NCBI GenBank assembly: GCA_002708305.1
Contig: PANE01000005.1
Coordinates: 107,086 to 146,586 of the forward strand
Length of the DNA stretch: 39,501 nt
Direction: 5' to 3'
DNA from: Rhodospirillaceae bacterium
GTDB lineage: Bacteria; Pseudomonadota; Alphaproteobacteria; Thalassobaculales; Thalassobaculaceae
This document shows, one piece after another, positions 26,443 to 35,564 of this stretch; within the stretch, counting starts at the first letter, position 1, and every line of letters starts with the position of its first letter. The position numbers and the translations under genes were made by a program. Under the pieces are notes generated by a model, which was not told the DNA's origin, searched no databases, and saw only the letters and a program-made list of their open reading frames with translations.

Positions 26443-26853
26443 TCACTTACTTTTATTTTGATCAGTTTCTGAGTTCTTACTTGTATAACCTAAGGCCATC
26501 CCCATACCGTTTACCGCTCTGTAAACATTCAGCATACCTGCAACAGATCCTAAAATAAAACAAACAACGAGCATCCACGGAGACGATTCCAACCATGCAT
26601 CTAGTCCGTAACCCACACCGGCACCTACTGCAACTCCCGCGACTAACTCCACTCCTGCTCTGGCAGCTATCCCAGCTAATGAGGGAGGGAGCGCTACATC
26701 CTTGCCACTTAGAGATTTTCTTCCTACGTCTTGTCTTAACGAACGAATTTTCGAATCTAGTTCTTTAAGGCCATCCGGATTCTTTTCTAAATCAATCGGC
26801 ATTAAGCCCTGAGGTCCTTTAAAACTGCTTGCTTGTCTTTGATCTTTCACCAT
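26443..26853 (-). CDS. atpI: AtpI, F0 assembly protein
   Basis: A 136-residue protein with a charged N-terminal region (about 1-55) and two membrane helices (about 68-86 and 93-112) containing VAGVAVGAGVGYGLDAWL and ILGSVAGMLNVYRAV. This is the AtpI/F0F1-ATPase subunit I pattern; AtpI helps c-ring assembly. It is the first gene of the F0 operon. M1 at 26853 lies directly behind AAGG with almost no spacing; M18 at 26802 (119 residues) is a reasonable alternative start. Confidence 0.88.
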   Translation of the reverse strand: MVKDQRQASSFKGPQGLMPIDLEKNPDGLKELDSKIRSLRQDVGRKSLSGKDVALPPSLAGIAARAGVELVAGVAVGAGVGYGLDAWLESSPWMLVVCFILGSVAGMLNVYRAVNGMGMALGYTSKNSETDQNKSK

Positions 26854-26871
26854 CCTTAAAAATTTGGCTCA

Positions 26872-26900
26872 ACATAAGGAAATATCATATATAATGTCAA
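26872..26900 (-). promoter_or_regulatory. Candidate promoter of the F0 operon
   Basis: On the minus strand a perfect TTGACA (26895-26900) is followed after 17 nt by TTATGT (26872-26877). The -35 is ideal and the -10 weak. It is 19 bases before the first possible atpI start and well placed for the M18 start at 26802. Confidence 0.45.
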
Positions 26901-26988
26901 GAAAGAAGAATTCATATAATTATTTGAAAAAGTGTATATTTTTCAACAGCTGGCGTTAGAACGTATCCCAACACTCGATAGCTCTCCA

Positions 26989-29900
26989 TTATACAGCCTC
27001 TCTCAGTTCTTCCGCTCCTTCTAAATTAACGGAAACAAGTTGACTGACACCTTGTTCAGCCATTGTAACACCATACAAACGATCCATTCGTGCCATAGTG
27101 AGGCGATGATGCGTTATTATTAAAAATCTAGTTTTAGTCGTTTTAGAGATATCAGACAGCAAAGAACAGAATCGATCCACATTGCTATCGTCTAACGGCG
27201 CATCAACCTCATCTAAAACACAAATCGGTGATGGATTGGTCAAGAAAGCTGCAAAAACCAGAGCCAGTGCTGTAAGCGCCTGCTCACCGCCGGACAATAA
27301 CGACATGGACTGTAATTTTTTTCCTGGTGGGCTAGTCATAATCTCAACCCCAGCATCCAATGGATCATCAGCCTCAACCAATGTTAAATGGGCTGTTCCT
27401 CCCCCAAATAGTCTAATAAACAGATCCTGAAAGTGTTTATTCACAGCATCAAATGCCTCAAGCAATCTATCCCGCCCCTCTTTGTTTAGGGAGGCTATTG
27501 CTCTACGGAGGCGGTCAATAGCACCTGTTAAATCGTCTCGCTCTTTTTCCATAGTTGATAACTGGGTCTCTAACTCAGTAACTTCTATTTCCGCCCTAAG
27601 ATTGACAGGCCCTATTCTTTCTCGTTCTCGGGTCAGGCGTTCCAGCCTAGACTCAGTTGCTTCCAGATCAGGTAGTTTCTCTGAACTTTGAATATTTGCT
27701 CTATCAAGTATATTTTCTGGAGAACACTCCAACCGTTCTTTGATACGCTCTTTGGTCAATTCGATTGAATGATTTATTTGCTCTAAAGCGGCTTCAGTTC
27801 GAACACGCTCTTCTCTTCTCTTAGATAAGTCTTGATCCGCCTGCCTCGAAACCGTATCAGCCTCATTCACTGCTATCTCCGCCACCGCCAATTTATCCGC
27901 AGACGATTTTCTTGCTACTTCAGCTATTTGGCCTTTATCCATTAATTCTTTACGCTGAGCCATGATTTCTTCTGGCCTTTTTTCTAATCGCTCAATCTCG
28001 GATTTTTCAAATTGCTTTCTACTCTCCAGCTCTACTATCCTTATCCTGGCCCGCTGAGAGCGCTCTATCCATGTTTTATCCTCAATTCTTATAGATGCAA
28101 GCCGAGAGGTTCTTTCCTTAGATAATCTTACTATTTCGCCATAGGCGGCTCTAGCATCAACCAAATCAGACCGTTGTTCAGACAACTTCTCTCTATTTTC
28201 AGAATTAACTGCTCGGAGGCTCTGAATGTCCTCTAGCGCCCCCAACTCCTTCTCTGCCAGCTGTTTCTGGTCCAATGCTTCAGATTTATCGCTTGTTAGC
28301 TGATGAATAATTTCATCCAGTCTATTTGCACTATTTTTCCACTCAGATATTCGAGCCGATGCGTCAGTTAAACGTTGACGAGCTTGATCAAGCTTTTCAT
28401 ATGCATCCTTGTATCTTAATCGTTCACTTTTTTCTTGTTCGACCAATCCCTCTAATCGTTCCCGTAATTCTGTTAGCGCCGCTGTCAAAGTCTTTTTTTC
28501 TTCAGACAAAGTTTCGACGTTAAGAGATATCTCTTTAATCCGGTTTCGGTGTTGAATACGGATTTCTGCCGAAGTCACTGTATCAACATTAGCTACATAG
28601 CCATCCCAACGCCAAAGACCACCTTGAAGAGTAGTAAGGCACTGACCATGCTTTAATTCAGTTTGCAATCTAATTGCGGCCTCCATATCACTGGCTACAC
28701 CAACCTGTTTCACGCGCTCTTGAAGTTCCTGCGGCACACTAACTTTATTGGCTAGCACCTCGACACCATCAGGTAAACTAGAGCCTGGATGCTTCGAACC
28801 ATTTTTTGTCCAAACCCGTTTTTCTGAAATAATATCGTCTTTTTTGATCGGTGCTGTGAGATCATCTCCTAACGCAGCCGACAAAGCGGTTTCGTATCCA
28901 TCCTCGACTTCAATTTCATCAACAATTGGTGTGATTATATTATCTAAATCTCCAGATAGCATCGCAGATAGTGAGCCTGATTCAGCCTCTAAGCGCGCCA
29001 GCCCTGCTGAGATGTCCTGTACAGAAGTGTAAGCCTTATCGACTAAATCAGCACAGATTGTTTTTTCATTTTCTATGAAGCCCAGTTTCTTATTAGCCTT
29101 ATTCGCCGCATCATTTGACTCTTGCACAACTGAATTAAGCCCCTCAACCTGGTCCGCATTAGCTGAATTTTCTTCTAAGACTATCCTTTGTGTTTTAGAG
29201 TCAGCTATTTGCATCATCAGCCTTTCTTCCCTTTCAGTGGCTAATTTTAATTGCCTACCGAATGATGAACGGCTCGCCTCATTTAATGCGATTTTTTCTG
29301 TTATTTCTGCTACTTTTAATTCTAATAAATCCGCCTCTCTATTGATTTTCGTTAGCAAAGATGCTGCCTCTTTTTTACAGCCTTCTTCATTGGTCAGATC
29401 ATTTTCAATATTTGCATATTCAATTTTTAACTTTTTCACAGCTTCTGAAGACTCTTTTTCTAGCGATCCTTCCCGTGTTATGTCGTCACTTATCTGCATC
29501 AACCTCGTGGCAGCCTCTGTCCTAGCAGTATCGATACGCCCTTGTTCCCCGTCCAGCTCATTTATTCCGAGGGTTATTGTTTGCAGAGCAGCGGCAGCCT
29601 CAACATCTTCCGCTCTAAGGCCAGGCAATTTTTCCACTGCATCAGCCCGCTTTGTGGACGCTCTAGCCGCAAATTCAGTTGCAGTCCTAACCTTATTATT
29701 TGATTCTCGATGGTTGTCAGTTGCAATCTCTTTTTCCAATAAAATTGATTGCCAGCGACTAAATAATAAAACCGACTCTGCTTGGCGAATTTGTTCATTG
29801 ACTGCCCTATATCTGGCTGCCTGCTTTGCTTGTTGCTTAAGCCCTTTTAATTGAGATTGGATCGATGTTAAAATGTCTTCTAACCTCTCAAGGTTAGTCT

Positions 29901-30462
29901 CCGCAGCCTTCAACCGCAACTCAGCTTCGTGACGTCTCGTGTATAGGCCCCTGATATTTGCTGCCTCTTCCAAAAGAATCCGGCGTTCTGATGGCTTCGC
30001 ATTAATCAAGGCACCGATTCTACCTTGGCTGACGATCCCAGCCGAGCGAGCACCCGTTCCTGCATCTGCAAACAGGAGTTGAACGTCCCGACTACGAATA
30101 TCCCTACCATTCACTCTATAATTGGAGCCTTTGCTACGCTCTATACGTCGTATAACATTCAATTCACTAGAGTCATTGAAAGAATTTGGTGCTTTTAAAT
30201 CTGAATTATCTATTAAGAGCGCAACCTCAGCTAAGTTACGGGCAGGGCGGCTTGACGTACCATTAAAAATGACGTCGTCCATCTCACCGCCACGCATTCT
30301 TTTGGCAGATGTTTCACCCATAACCCAGCGCAAACCCTCTACTAGATTAGATTTTCCACAACCATTTGGGCCTACAACACCAGTTAAACCATTCGAAATA
30401 TCAAGTTCGGTGGCATCAACAAATGACTTAAAGCCACTCAATCGAAGTCGGCTAAACTGCAC
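26989..30462 (-). CDS. smc: SMC chromosome-condensation ATPase
   Basis: A 1157-residue structural-maintenance-of-chromosomes protein. The N-terminal head has the Walker A GPNGCGKSN (31-39) and DDVIFNG; two long coiled coils (about 165-495 and 660-980) flank a hinge at about 500-650 (segments DEIEVEDGYETALSAALGDD and LQGGLWRWDGYV). The C-terminal head has the signature LLSGGEQALTALAL and Walker B CVLDEVDAPLDD. With ScpA/ScpB it forms the condensin that compacts and segregates the chromosome. Full length; no gap or frameshift seen. It follows dsbA on the same strand (gap 43 bp). Confidence 0.97.
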   Translation of the reverse strand: MQFSRLRLSGFKSFVDATELDISNGLTGVVGPNGCGKSNLVEGLRWVMGETSAKRMRGGEMDDVIFNGTSSRPARNLAEVALLIDNSDLKAPNSFNDSSELNVIRRIERSKGSNYRVNGRDIRSRDVQLLFADAGTGARSAGIVSQGRIGALINAKPSERRILLEEAANIRGLYTRRHEAELRLKAAETNLERLEDILTSIQSQLKGLKQQAKQAARYRAVNEQIRQAESVLLFSRWQSILLEKEIATDNHRESNNKVRTATEFAARASTKRADAVEKLPGLRAEDVEAAAALQTITLGINELDGEQGRIDTARTEAATRLMQISDDITREGSLEKESSEAVKKLKIEYANIENDLTNEEGCKKEAASLLTKINREADLLELKVAEITEKIALNEASRSSFGRQLKLATEREERLMMQIADSKTQRIVLEENSANADQVEGLNSVVQESNDAANKANKKLGFIENEKTICADLVDKAYTSVQDISAGLARLEAESGSLSAMLSGDLDNIITPIVDEIEVEDGYETALSAALGDDLTAPIKKDDIISEKRVWTKNGSKHPGSSLPDGVEVLANKVSVPQELQERVKQVGVASDMEAAIRLQTELKHGQCLTTLQGGLWRWDGYVANVDTVTSAEIRIQHRNRIKEISLNVETLSEEKKTLTAALTELRERLEGLVEQEKSERLRYKDAYEKLDQARQRLTDASARISEWKNSANRLDEIIHQLTSDKSEALDQKQLAEKELGALEDIQSLRAVNSENREKLSEQRSDLVDARAAYGEIVRLSKERTSRLASIRIEDKTWIERSQRARIRIVELESRKQFEKSEIERLEKRPEEIMAQRKELMDKGQIAEVARKSSADKLAVAEIAVNEADTVSRQADQDLSKRREERVRTEAALEQINHSIELTKERIKERLECSPENILDRANIQSSEKLPDLEATESRLERLTRERERIGPVNLRAEIEVTELETQLSTMEKERDDLTGAIDRLRRAIASLNKEGRDRLLEAFDAVNKHFQDLFIRLFGGGTAHLTLVEADDPLDAGVEIMTSPPGKKLQSMSLLSGGEQALTALALVFAAFLTNPSPICVLDEVDAPLDDSNVDRFCSLLSDISKTTKTRFLIITHHRLTMARMDRLYGVTMAEQGVSQLVSVNLEGAEELREAV

Positions 30463-30505
30463 TACAATGTTCCATTTTGATATAAATGTAATTGATCCGG
30501 CATAA

Positions 30506-31120
30506 TTATTTTTCTAATGCTTTGTCCAACAATATTTCAAATTTCTCAAATTCAAATGCGTCAATCTTCTGTCCGTTCAAAAGAAACGACGGTGTGGTGT
30601 TGACATCATATTTTTTATTTCCGTTCATCCGCATAGAGATGATACCGTCTAACAATTTGTTACTAGTCATGCAACTTTCAGCACGCTTCTTACTTAAACC
30701 AGCCAACTGGCCTATCTTCAGAAGAGAGCCTAAAATATTCTCTGACTGTGTCCAAGTGCTCTGTTGCTTCAATAAAACATCTATCATAGCACTATAGTAC
30801 TTGGGCCCAACGCAACGTGCTAACGCTGCCGCACGAAGTCCCCATTGGTCTAGAGGGAAATCTCGATATTCCATCTGAATTAGCCCAGTATCAACATATT
30901 TTTGCTTTATTTTTGGATATACCTCTTTGTGAAATTTTGCGCAGGCTGGGCACGTCAACGAAAAATACTCCACTAATTTAACCTTGGAATCTGGGCCACC
31001 CTCAGTCCTAGGAGATAGCGCCGCAGCCACGTCGATGCTCTCCTTATCAGCATCAGCAATTGCCGTGCCTAGTACCGTAAAAGAAAAACCAATAATTAGT
31101 ATTAATGCCTTCAACTGCAT
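30506..31120 (-). CDS. DsbA-like periplasmic thiol:disulfide oxidoreductase
   Basis: A 204-residue thioredoxin-fold protein with a signal peptide (about 1-21, hydrophobic core ALILIIGFSFTVLGTAIA). The active site is C57-P-A-C60 and the cis-Pro loop is NTTPSFLLNG. A helical insertion separates the two halves, and two more Cys (ARCVG, ESCM) may form a structural disulfide. It oxidises or isomerises disulfides in the periplasm. The frame runs 132 bp further upstream to a TTG overlapping the dciA-like stop, but the ATG at 31120 has GGAG six bases upstream (31127-31130) and gives a proper signal peptide. It sits between the DUF721 gene and smc. Confidence 0.88.
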   Translation of the reverse strand: MQLKALILIIGFSFTVLGTAIADADKESIDVAAALSPRTEGGPDSKVKLVEYFSLTCPACAKFHKEVYPKIKQKYVDTGLIQMEYRDFPLDQWGLRAAALARCVGPKYYSAMIDVLLKQQSTWTQSENILGSLLKIGQLAGLSKKRAESCMTSNKLLDGIISMRMNGNKKYDVNTTPSFLLNGQKIDAFEFEKFEILLDKALEK

Positions 31121-31248
31121 ACCACGCTCCATTTTTCTATCGACAGCATAAAACCCACTTAGGGCACCCGCAATATATAGTGGATAATATTTAACAAACT
31201 TGTTGAAAATAAGGTTTGACTTAAATAAACGATTTTGCAACTCATCAT

Positions 31249-31755
31249 TCAATTATGTTTTAAAATGGCTGTCCCCAAAGCTTCGAGGGCTTTTTTCAAA
31301 CCTGAATTAGTGTTGTTTTTAATCTGATGGGAAATCCAGAGCTTTTCATTGTCTGTTAATGATCTTGTAACTGGCGCCACCTTTTCCTTTTGCCGAAGAG
31401 CGTTCACTTGCCGAATCGCTATTTTACTAATTGCCTTATAACCAAAAACTACATTTATACGTTCTAGCAAGACCGGTTCTCTATGTTGAATTTCTAATGC
31501 TCGGGCCGAAAGCACATCAACGTGCAAAGTGGCATCTAGTTTACTTCCTCGGAGAAACACAATTCGGTTTGGTGAACTCCAATCAGCAATCTCGCTTCCA
31601 ACAATACTTGCCCACTTGTTTACAACAGCAGCCTCAACAAATCCTCGCTTTCGTATAGCTTTATCGGTTATTTTTGTTACAATTCGTTCAAGGGTTCTAA
31701 GACCAACCCTTTGACTGGAACCCATTGGGATCGTTTTAATAGGAAGATCCGTCAT
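31249..31755 (-). CDS. DUF721 (DciA-like) protein
   Basis: A 168-residue DUF721 protein. The N-terminal domain has the family pattern VVNKWASIVGSEIADWSSP, then a run of beta-strand-like segments (LDATLHVDVLSARALEIQHREP, cited only in part as LHVDVLSARALEIQ) and a helix ending the domain at about 115 (VFGYKAISKIAIRQV). DciA of this family loads the replicative helicase DnaB in bacteria that lack DnaC, and many alphaproteobacteria have this gene beside mutY, so helicase loading is a reasonable but unproven role. It is divergent from mutY across 103 bp and upstream of dsbA. Confidence 0.8.
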   Translation of the reverse strand: MTDLPIKTIPMGSSQRVGLRTLERIVTKITDKAIRKRGFVEAAVVNKWASIVGSEIADWSSPNRIVFLRGSKLDATLHVDVLSARALEIQHREPVLLERINVVFGYKAISKIAIRQVNALRQKEKVAPVTRSLTDNEKLWISHQIKNNTNSGLKKALEALGTAILKHN

Positions 31756-31858
31756 AAATTTTTAGACCTTAACTCATTCTATTTTCTAATTTTAAGTGAC
31801 TACACGTTAAATATTTCATTACTGCAATTAGTGGCTGATCATATACAATTAGTTAACC

Positions 31859-32923
31859 ATGAAAATAAAAATATCTGATCCTATTGGAAAAGTACCTGAG
31901 AAACTCTTAAGCTGGTACGACAAACACGGGCGAACCCTGCCATGGCGGCTAAAGGACGGTTCAAGGCCAGATCCGTACAAAGTTTGGTTAAGTGAAATCA
32001 TGCTTCAGCAGACTCAAGTTGTTACCGCAATTCCTTATTTTGAGAAATTTTTAACATTATGGCCTTGTGTAACTAAATTAGCAGAAGCTGATTTAGATGA
32101 TATTTTTGTTGAATGGGCAGGTCTTGGCTACTACGCTAGAGCTCGAAATTTACATAAATGCGCTAAAATTATCGCCACTAGCTTGGATGGCGTGTTTCCA
32201 GATAATGAATTAGAGCTCGTTAAACTCCCCGGAATAGGCGCTTATACCGCTGCAGCGATAGTAGCTATTGCATTCGATTTCAAAGCAACCCCCATGGACG
32301 GTAATTTCGACCGAGTTATGGCGCGGCTTCACGCGATTGAAACTCCGTTACCAAATGCAAAGCCAGTATTGAAAGCGCTTGCAACGAAGATCACACCAGA
32401 TCTCCGACCAGGTGATTATGTTCAAGCGGTTATGGATCTCGGTGCAACAATATGCACTCCTAGAAACCCACAATGTCTTTCATGCCCTGTCAATGCCTGT
32501 TGTCTAAGTTTGAAAAAAGGACAAACGACAATAATTCCTAGGAAGAAGACCAAACAGGGCAAACCTGTGAGGTACGGAATGGCATTCCTGTGCATCAATG
32601 ACAAAAAGGAGGTATTATTGCGCAGACGCCCAAATTCTGGACTTTTTTCAGGAATGATGGAAATTCCAGGAACACCCTGGACAGATTGTCTACCCACTTT
32701 ATTACAGATAGAGGCATCGAAGCCCACTATAGCCACATGGAGCGACATTCAAGGAACAGTCTTCCATTTTTTTACTCACTTTAAACTCGAGATAAAGGTC
32801 GTAAGGGCAGACATAAAAAAAAGCATAAAAAGCAACGGGCTATCATGGCATCCACTAGAATCAATTGATAAGGCAGGACTACCTTCTCTCATGCTAAAAA
32901 TTATTAAACATGGGCTAAAGTGA
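31859..32923 (+). CDS. mutY: A/G-specific adenine DNA glycosylase
   Basis: A 354-residue MutY that removes adenine mispaired with 8-oxoguanine. The catalytic acid E46 is in LSEIMLQQTQV, the helix-hairpin-helix is LPGIGAYTAAAI (123-134), the second acid is D147 in MDGNFDRV, and the [4Fe-4S] ligands are C199, C206, C209 and C215. The C-terminal domain (about 235-350) is the NUDIX-like 8-oxoG recognition domain with FHFFTHFKL. Length and domain order are normal. It is divergent from the DUF721 gene and converges on the aminotransferase gene. Confidence 0.95.
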   Translation: MKIKISDPIGKVPEKLLSWYDKHGRTLPWRLKDGSRPDPYKVWLSEIMLQQTQVVTAIPYFEKFLTLWPCVTKLAEADLDDIFVEWAGLGYYARARNLHKCAKIIATSLDGVFPDNELELVKLPGIGAYTAAAIVAIAFDFKATPMDGNFDRVMARLHAIETPLPNAKPVLKALATKITPDLRPGDYVQAVMDLGATICTPRNPQCLSCPVNACCLSLKKGQTTIIPRKKTKQGKPVRYGMAFLCINDKKEVLLRRRPNSGLFSGMMEIPGTPWTDCLPTLLQIEASKPTIATWSDIQGTVFHFFTHFKLEIKVVRADIKKSIKSNGLSWHPLESIDKAGLPSLMLKIIKHGLK

Positions 32924-32963
32924 CATTCTTATAAGATAACTAGAAAAATATTAGTCACAAATG

Positions 32964-33887
32964 CTAAAGCTTAGATAAATACTGGCTGTACCAGTCAAAA
33001 CCTACCAGCTCTATATAAGAATTTATTAATTGTGTAGTGATTGGTCCAGGCACCTCAGCTGCCTTAAGATGGCGCCCATTTAGACTTTGGACAGGACAGA
33101 TACAAAAACTCGTAGACGTTATAAATGCCTCATCAGCGTTGTAGGCGTCAAATAGATCAATATCATCTTCCTTTATCTCGTATTCTAATATTTTACTTAG
33201 CTCTATTACGACCTCTCGGCTGACACCTGGCAACACATATTTTTCTTTTGGCGTTACCAATTTTTCATCTTTAATTAAAAAAATATTACTTCCCTTACCT
33301 TCTGCTAAGTTCCCATTTTTATCCAACAAAACTGACAGTGCATCTGAGTTCTGTGCCTCTACTTCTAAATCTCCCAGAACAAAATTAAGATAATTATGGG
33401 TTTTAGCTCGCGGACTGGCCATTTCGGGGGCAACTCTTCTTATCGAGGGCGTGATTATCTGAATTCCATCACGATAATATTTTGCTCTAGAAGCCAAGGG
33501 TAAAGGAGTACATTCAATTATAACCGTTGCATTTGGCCAATCCGGCCAAGCTTCGTTGTCATCTCCAGTTAATCCACGAGTAACCCTCTGTGTTACCCAA
33601 TAATCATCACCCGAGTTCAACAATGGCAGATTGCGCGCCACCACTTCTTCTGTAATACGCGCCAACTCTTTAATCGATAAACCTGGGTCTAAATTCAAAT
33701 ATTTTAAGGACTTTTCGAAACGTTCCAAATGCTCATGAAGTTTGAATATCTTGTGACCAAATGTTCGCGTCGTATCAAAAACACCATCGCCGTATTTGAA
33801 ACCCTGGTCTTTTATCGGAATGACAGCTTCATTTTCTGGCAGGTAAGCACCGTTTAGATAGACTATTCGTTGATTTGATAAAGACAT
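32964..33887 (-). CDS. Class IV PLP-dependent aminotransferase
   Basis: A 307-residue fold-type IV aminotransferase (branched-chain / D-amino-acid transaminase superfamily). The PLP lysine is K162 in RAKTHNYLNF, the phosphate-contacting Glu is near 197 in LAEGKGSNIF, and the N-terminal active-site strand is GDGVFDTTRTF. The C-terminal SSTS-like segment AFITSTSFCICPV contacts PLP. The KTHNY form is close to ilvE-like enzymes, but the N-terminal FDT segment differs from classical IlvE, so the substrate may be a branched-chain amino acid, a D-amino acid or an amine. It starts the accessory metabolic region; it may not be co-transcribed with the MFS gene (81-bp gap). Confidence 0.8.
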   Translation of the reverse strand: MSLSNQRIVYLNGAYLPENEAVIPIKDQGFKYGDGVFDTTRTFGHKIFKLHEHLERFEKSLKYLNLDPGLSIKELARITEEVVARNLPLLNSGDDYWVTQRVTRGLTGDDNEAWPDWPNATVIIECTPLPLASRAKYYRDGIQIITPSIRRVAPEMASPRAKTHNYLNFVLGDLEVEAQNSDALSVLLDKNGNLAEGKGSNIFLIKDEKLVTPKEKYVLPGVSREVVIELSKILEYEIKEDDIDLFDAYNADEAFITSTSFCICPVQSLNGRHLKAAEVPGPITTQLINSYIELVGFDWYSQYLSKL

Positions 33888-33968
33888 GTTTACTCCCTTG
33901 TATTAAAAAAGATAAACAGTAGGGCATACACCCAACCCCAATTTATCAATATTTACCCAGCTAATATT

Positions 33969-35480
33969 TTAGCTCCTAGATCGCAACAAAAATATCAATG
34001 GCATAGCTAAAAAAGCAACAACCATCAAAAAAACAAAATCATTCAGAAAAGCTATCATATGTGCCTCAGATAAAACTATATTTTGGATAGTTTCCAATCC
34101 TAGTTCAGAGGCAACATTAAGCATTCCACCAAATCCATTAGTAATAGTAAATGCCTGAAATTCACTAATCTGAGACCGCATCTCTATATAATTTGTCTGT
34201 GTTGATCTTACTAAGATAGACACGACTATAGAAGTCCCCATACTTGCCCCAATAGCTCGGATAAGTGAGAATAATGAAGCCGCTTCGACTCTGAAGATTG
34301 TCGGCAAGGTAGAAAAAGTAACTGTTGTTAGTGCTACCCACATCATTCCCATACCAAACCCATTAATCATTGTAATCCAAATCACTTCTTCCATGCCTAC
34401 ATCTGCGTTCCACTGAGTCATCCAAAGATTACTGCCACCAACGCAAATTAGGCCAAATAAAATCAAAAACTTTCCAGGCATTAAGCCGAGTAAAAAGCCA
34501 GAACATAGCATAGCACCCATTGTGCCAAGGCCACGAGATGATATTACCCAACCTGCAGATAAAACAGGATATCCCTGCACATTTTGGAGAAACAACGGTA
34601 AAACAAATAATGATGCAAAAACAGCAATGCCAAAAGTAAAAATTAATGCTAAGCCAATAACATAATTTCTATCAGAAAATATCTTGAGACTAATGTAAGG
34701 CGAAGCAGTCGTCAGTGAGTGTACAATAAATATATAAAATGCAACGCCCGATACCATTGAATTAAACAATATTTCGGATGACTCAAACCAACCAAGACGC
34801 TCCCCACGGTCAAGTACAAGCTGTAAACATACCACCGCTACTATAAGAGAAAAAATACCCAGCCAATCTGTTTTCTGACGCATTGAACGTGCAGCGGGTA
34901 GCGTTATTAAAATTGAGACAAAAGCTAGAATACCAAATGGGATATTCATAAAAAATACATATCTCCAATCATAAAACTCTGTAAGCATAGCGCCGACAGT
35001 CGGTCCAGCGACAGGTCCCAATATCATTCCCATCGACCATATACTCATAGCAAACCCATGCTTTTCCCTGGGATAAGTATCGAGCATTATTGCCTGCGAA
35101 ATAGGTAACAATGGGGCAGAAACAAATCCTTGCAACATTCTATGAAATACAAGTTCACTCAAGCTTCCTGAGGTTGCTGCAAAAAGAGATGTTATGGTGA
35201 AACCAGCTATAGAAGCTAAAAAAACTCTTCTTCGTCCAAATTTTTGGCTAAATAAATTTGTCAATATAGTGCCTATTGCGGTAGCAACAACGAAGGCTGT
35301 TATCACCCAACCCACCTGATCTGGGGCGGCTGATAAATTGCCTTGAATATTAGGAAGCGCTACATATGCGGTACTCATATTCAAAGAATGCAATAGCGAC
35401 GCCGCAAGAACCGGGATAGTAATAACTATACGCTCAATTTTCGTAAATGGCCCGTGAGCCGGCTTATTAACGGTAAACAA
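33969..35480 (-). CDS. DHA2-family (EmrB/QacA-type) MFS transporter
   Basis: A 503-residue inner-membrane drug:H+ antiporter-like protein with about 14 hydrophobic segments. Motif A appears as LFSQKFGRRRVF after helix 2 and motif C as GMILGPVAGPTVGAML in helix 5; WRYVFFMNIPFG is the DHA2 signature after helix 6. EmrB-type pumps usually need an EmrA membrane-fusion partner; none is encoded here. The substrate is unknown. The gap to the amidohydrolase gene upstream on the same strand is 84 bp, so it may be co-transcribed with it. Confidence 0.88.
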   Translation of the reverse strand: MFTVNKPAHGPFTKIERIVITIPVLAASLLHSLNMSTAYVALPNIQGNLSAAPDQVGWVITAFVVATAIGTILTNLFSQKFGRRRVFLASIAGFTITSLFAATSGSLSELVFHRMLQGFVSAPLLPISQAIMLDTYPREKHGFAMSIWSMGMILGPVAGPTVGAMLTEFYDWRYVFFMNIPFGILAFVSILITLPAARSMRQKTDWLGIFSLIVAVVCLQLVLDRGERLGWFESSEILFNSMVSGVAFYIFIVHSLTTASPYISLKIFSDRNYVIGLALIFTFGIAVFASLFVLPLFLQNVQGYPVLSAGWVISSRGLGTMGAMLCSGFLLGLMPGKFLILFGLICVGGSNLWMTQWNADVGMEEVIWITMINGFGMGMMWVALTTVTFSTLPTIFRVEAASLFSLIRAIGASMGTSIVVSILVRSTQTNYIEMRSQISEFQAFTITNGFGGMLNVASELGLETIQNIVLSEAHMIAFLNDFVFLMVVAFLAMPLIFLLRSRS

Positions 35481-35564
35481 TCTGTAGCCTCTTAGCTCTA
35501 ATGATTGACTAGAATGGAAGAGTTCCGTTCAGTCATACACCTTCTTCGAAAAAACAAACCACAT

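Noticed and set aside
29075-29854. 259-residue open frame on the plus strand opposite smc
   Set aside because: Fully antisense to the coiled-coil region of smc, low-complexity Ser/Phe-rich translation with no recognisable domain; a shadow of the smc frame.
31121-31252. 44-residue N-terminal extension of the DsbA-like protein from a TTG overlapping the upstream stop
   Set aside because: The ATG at 31120 has GGAG at good spacing and begins a standard signal peptide; the extension would bury it.
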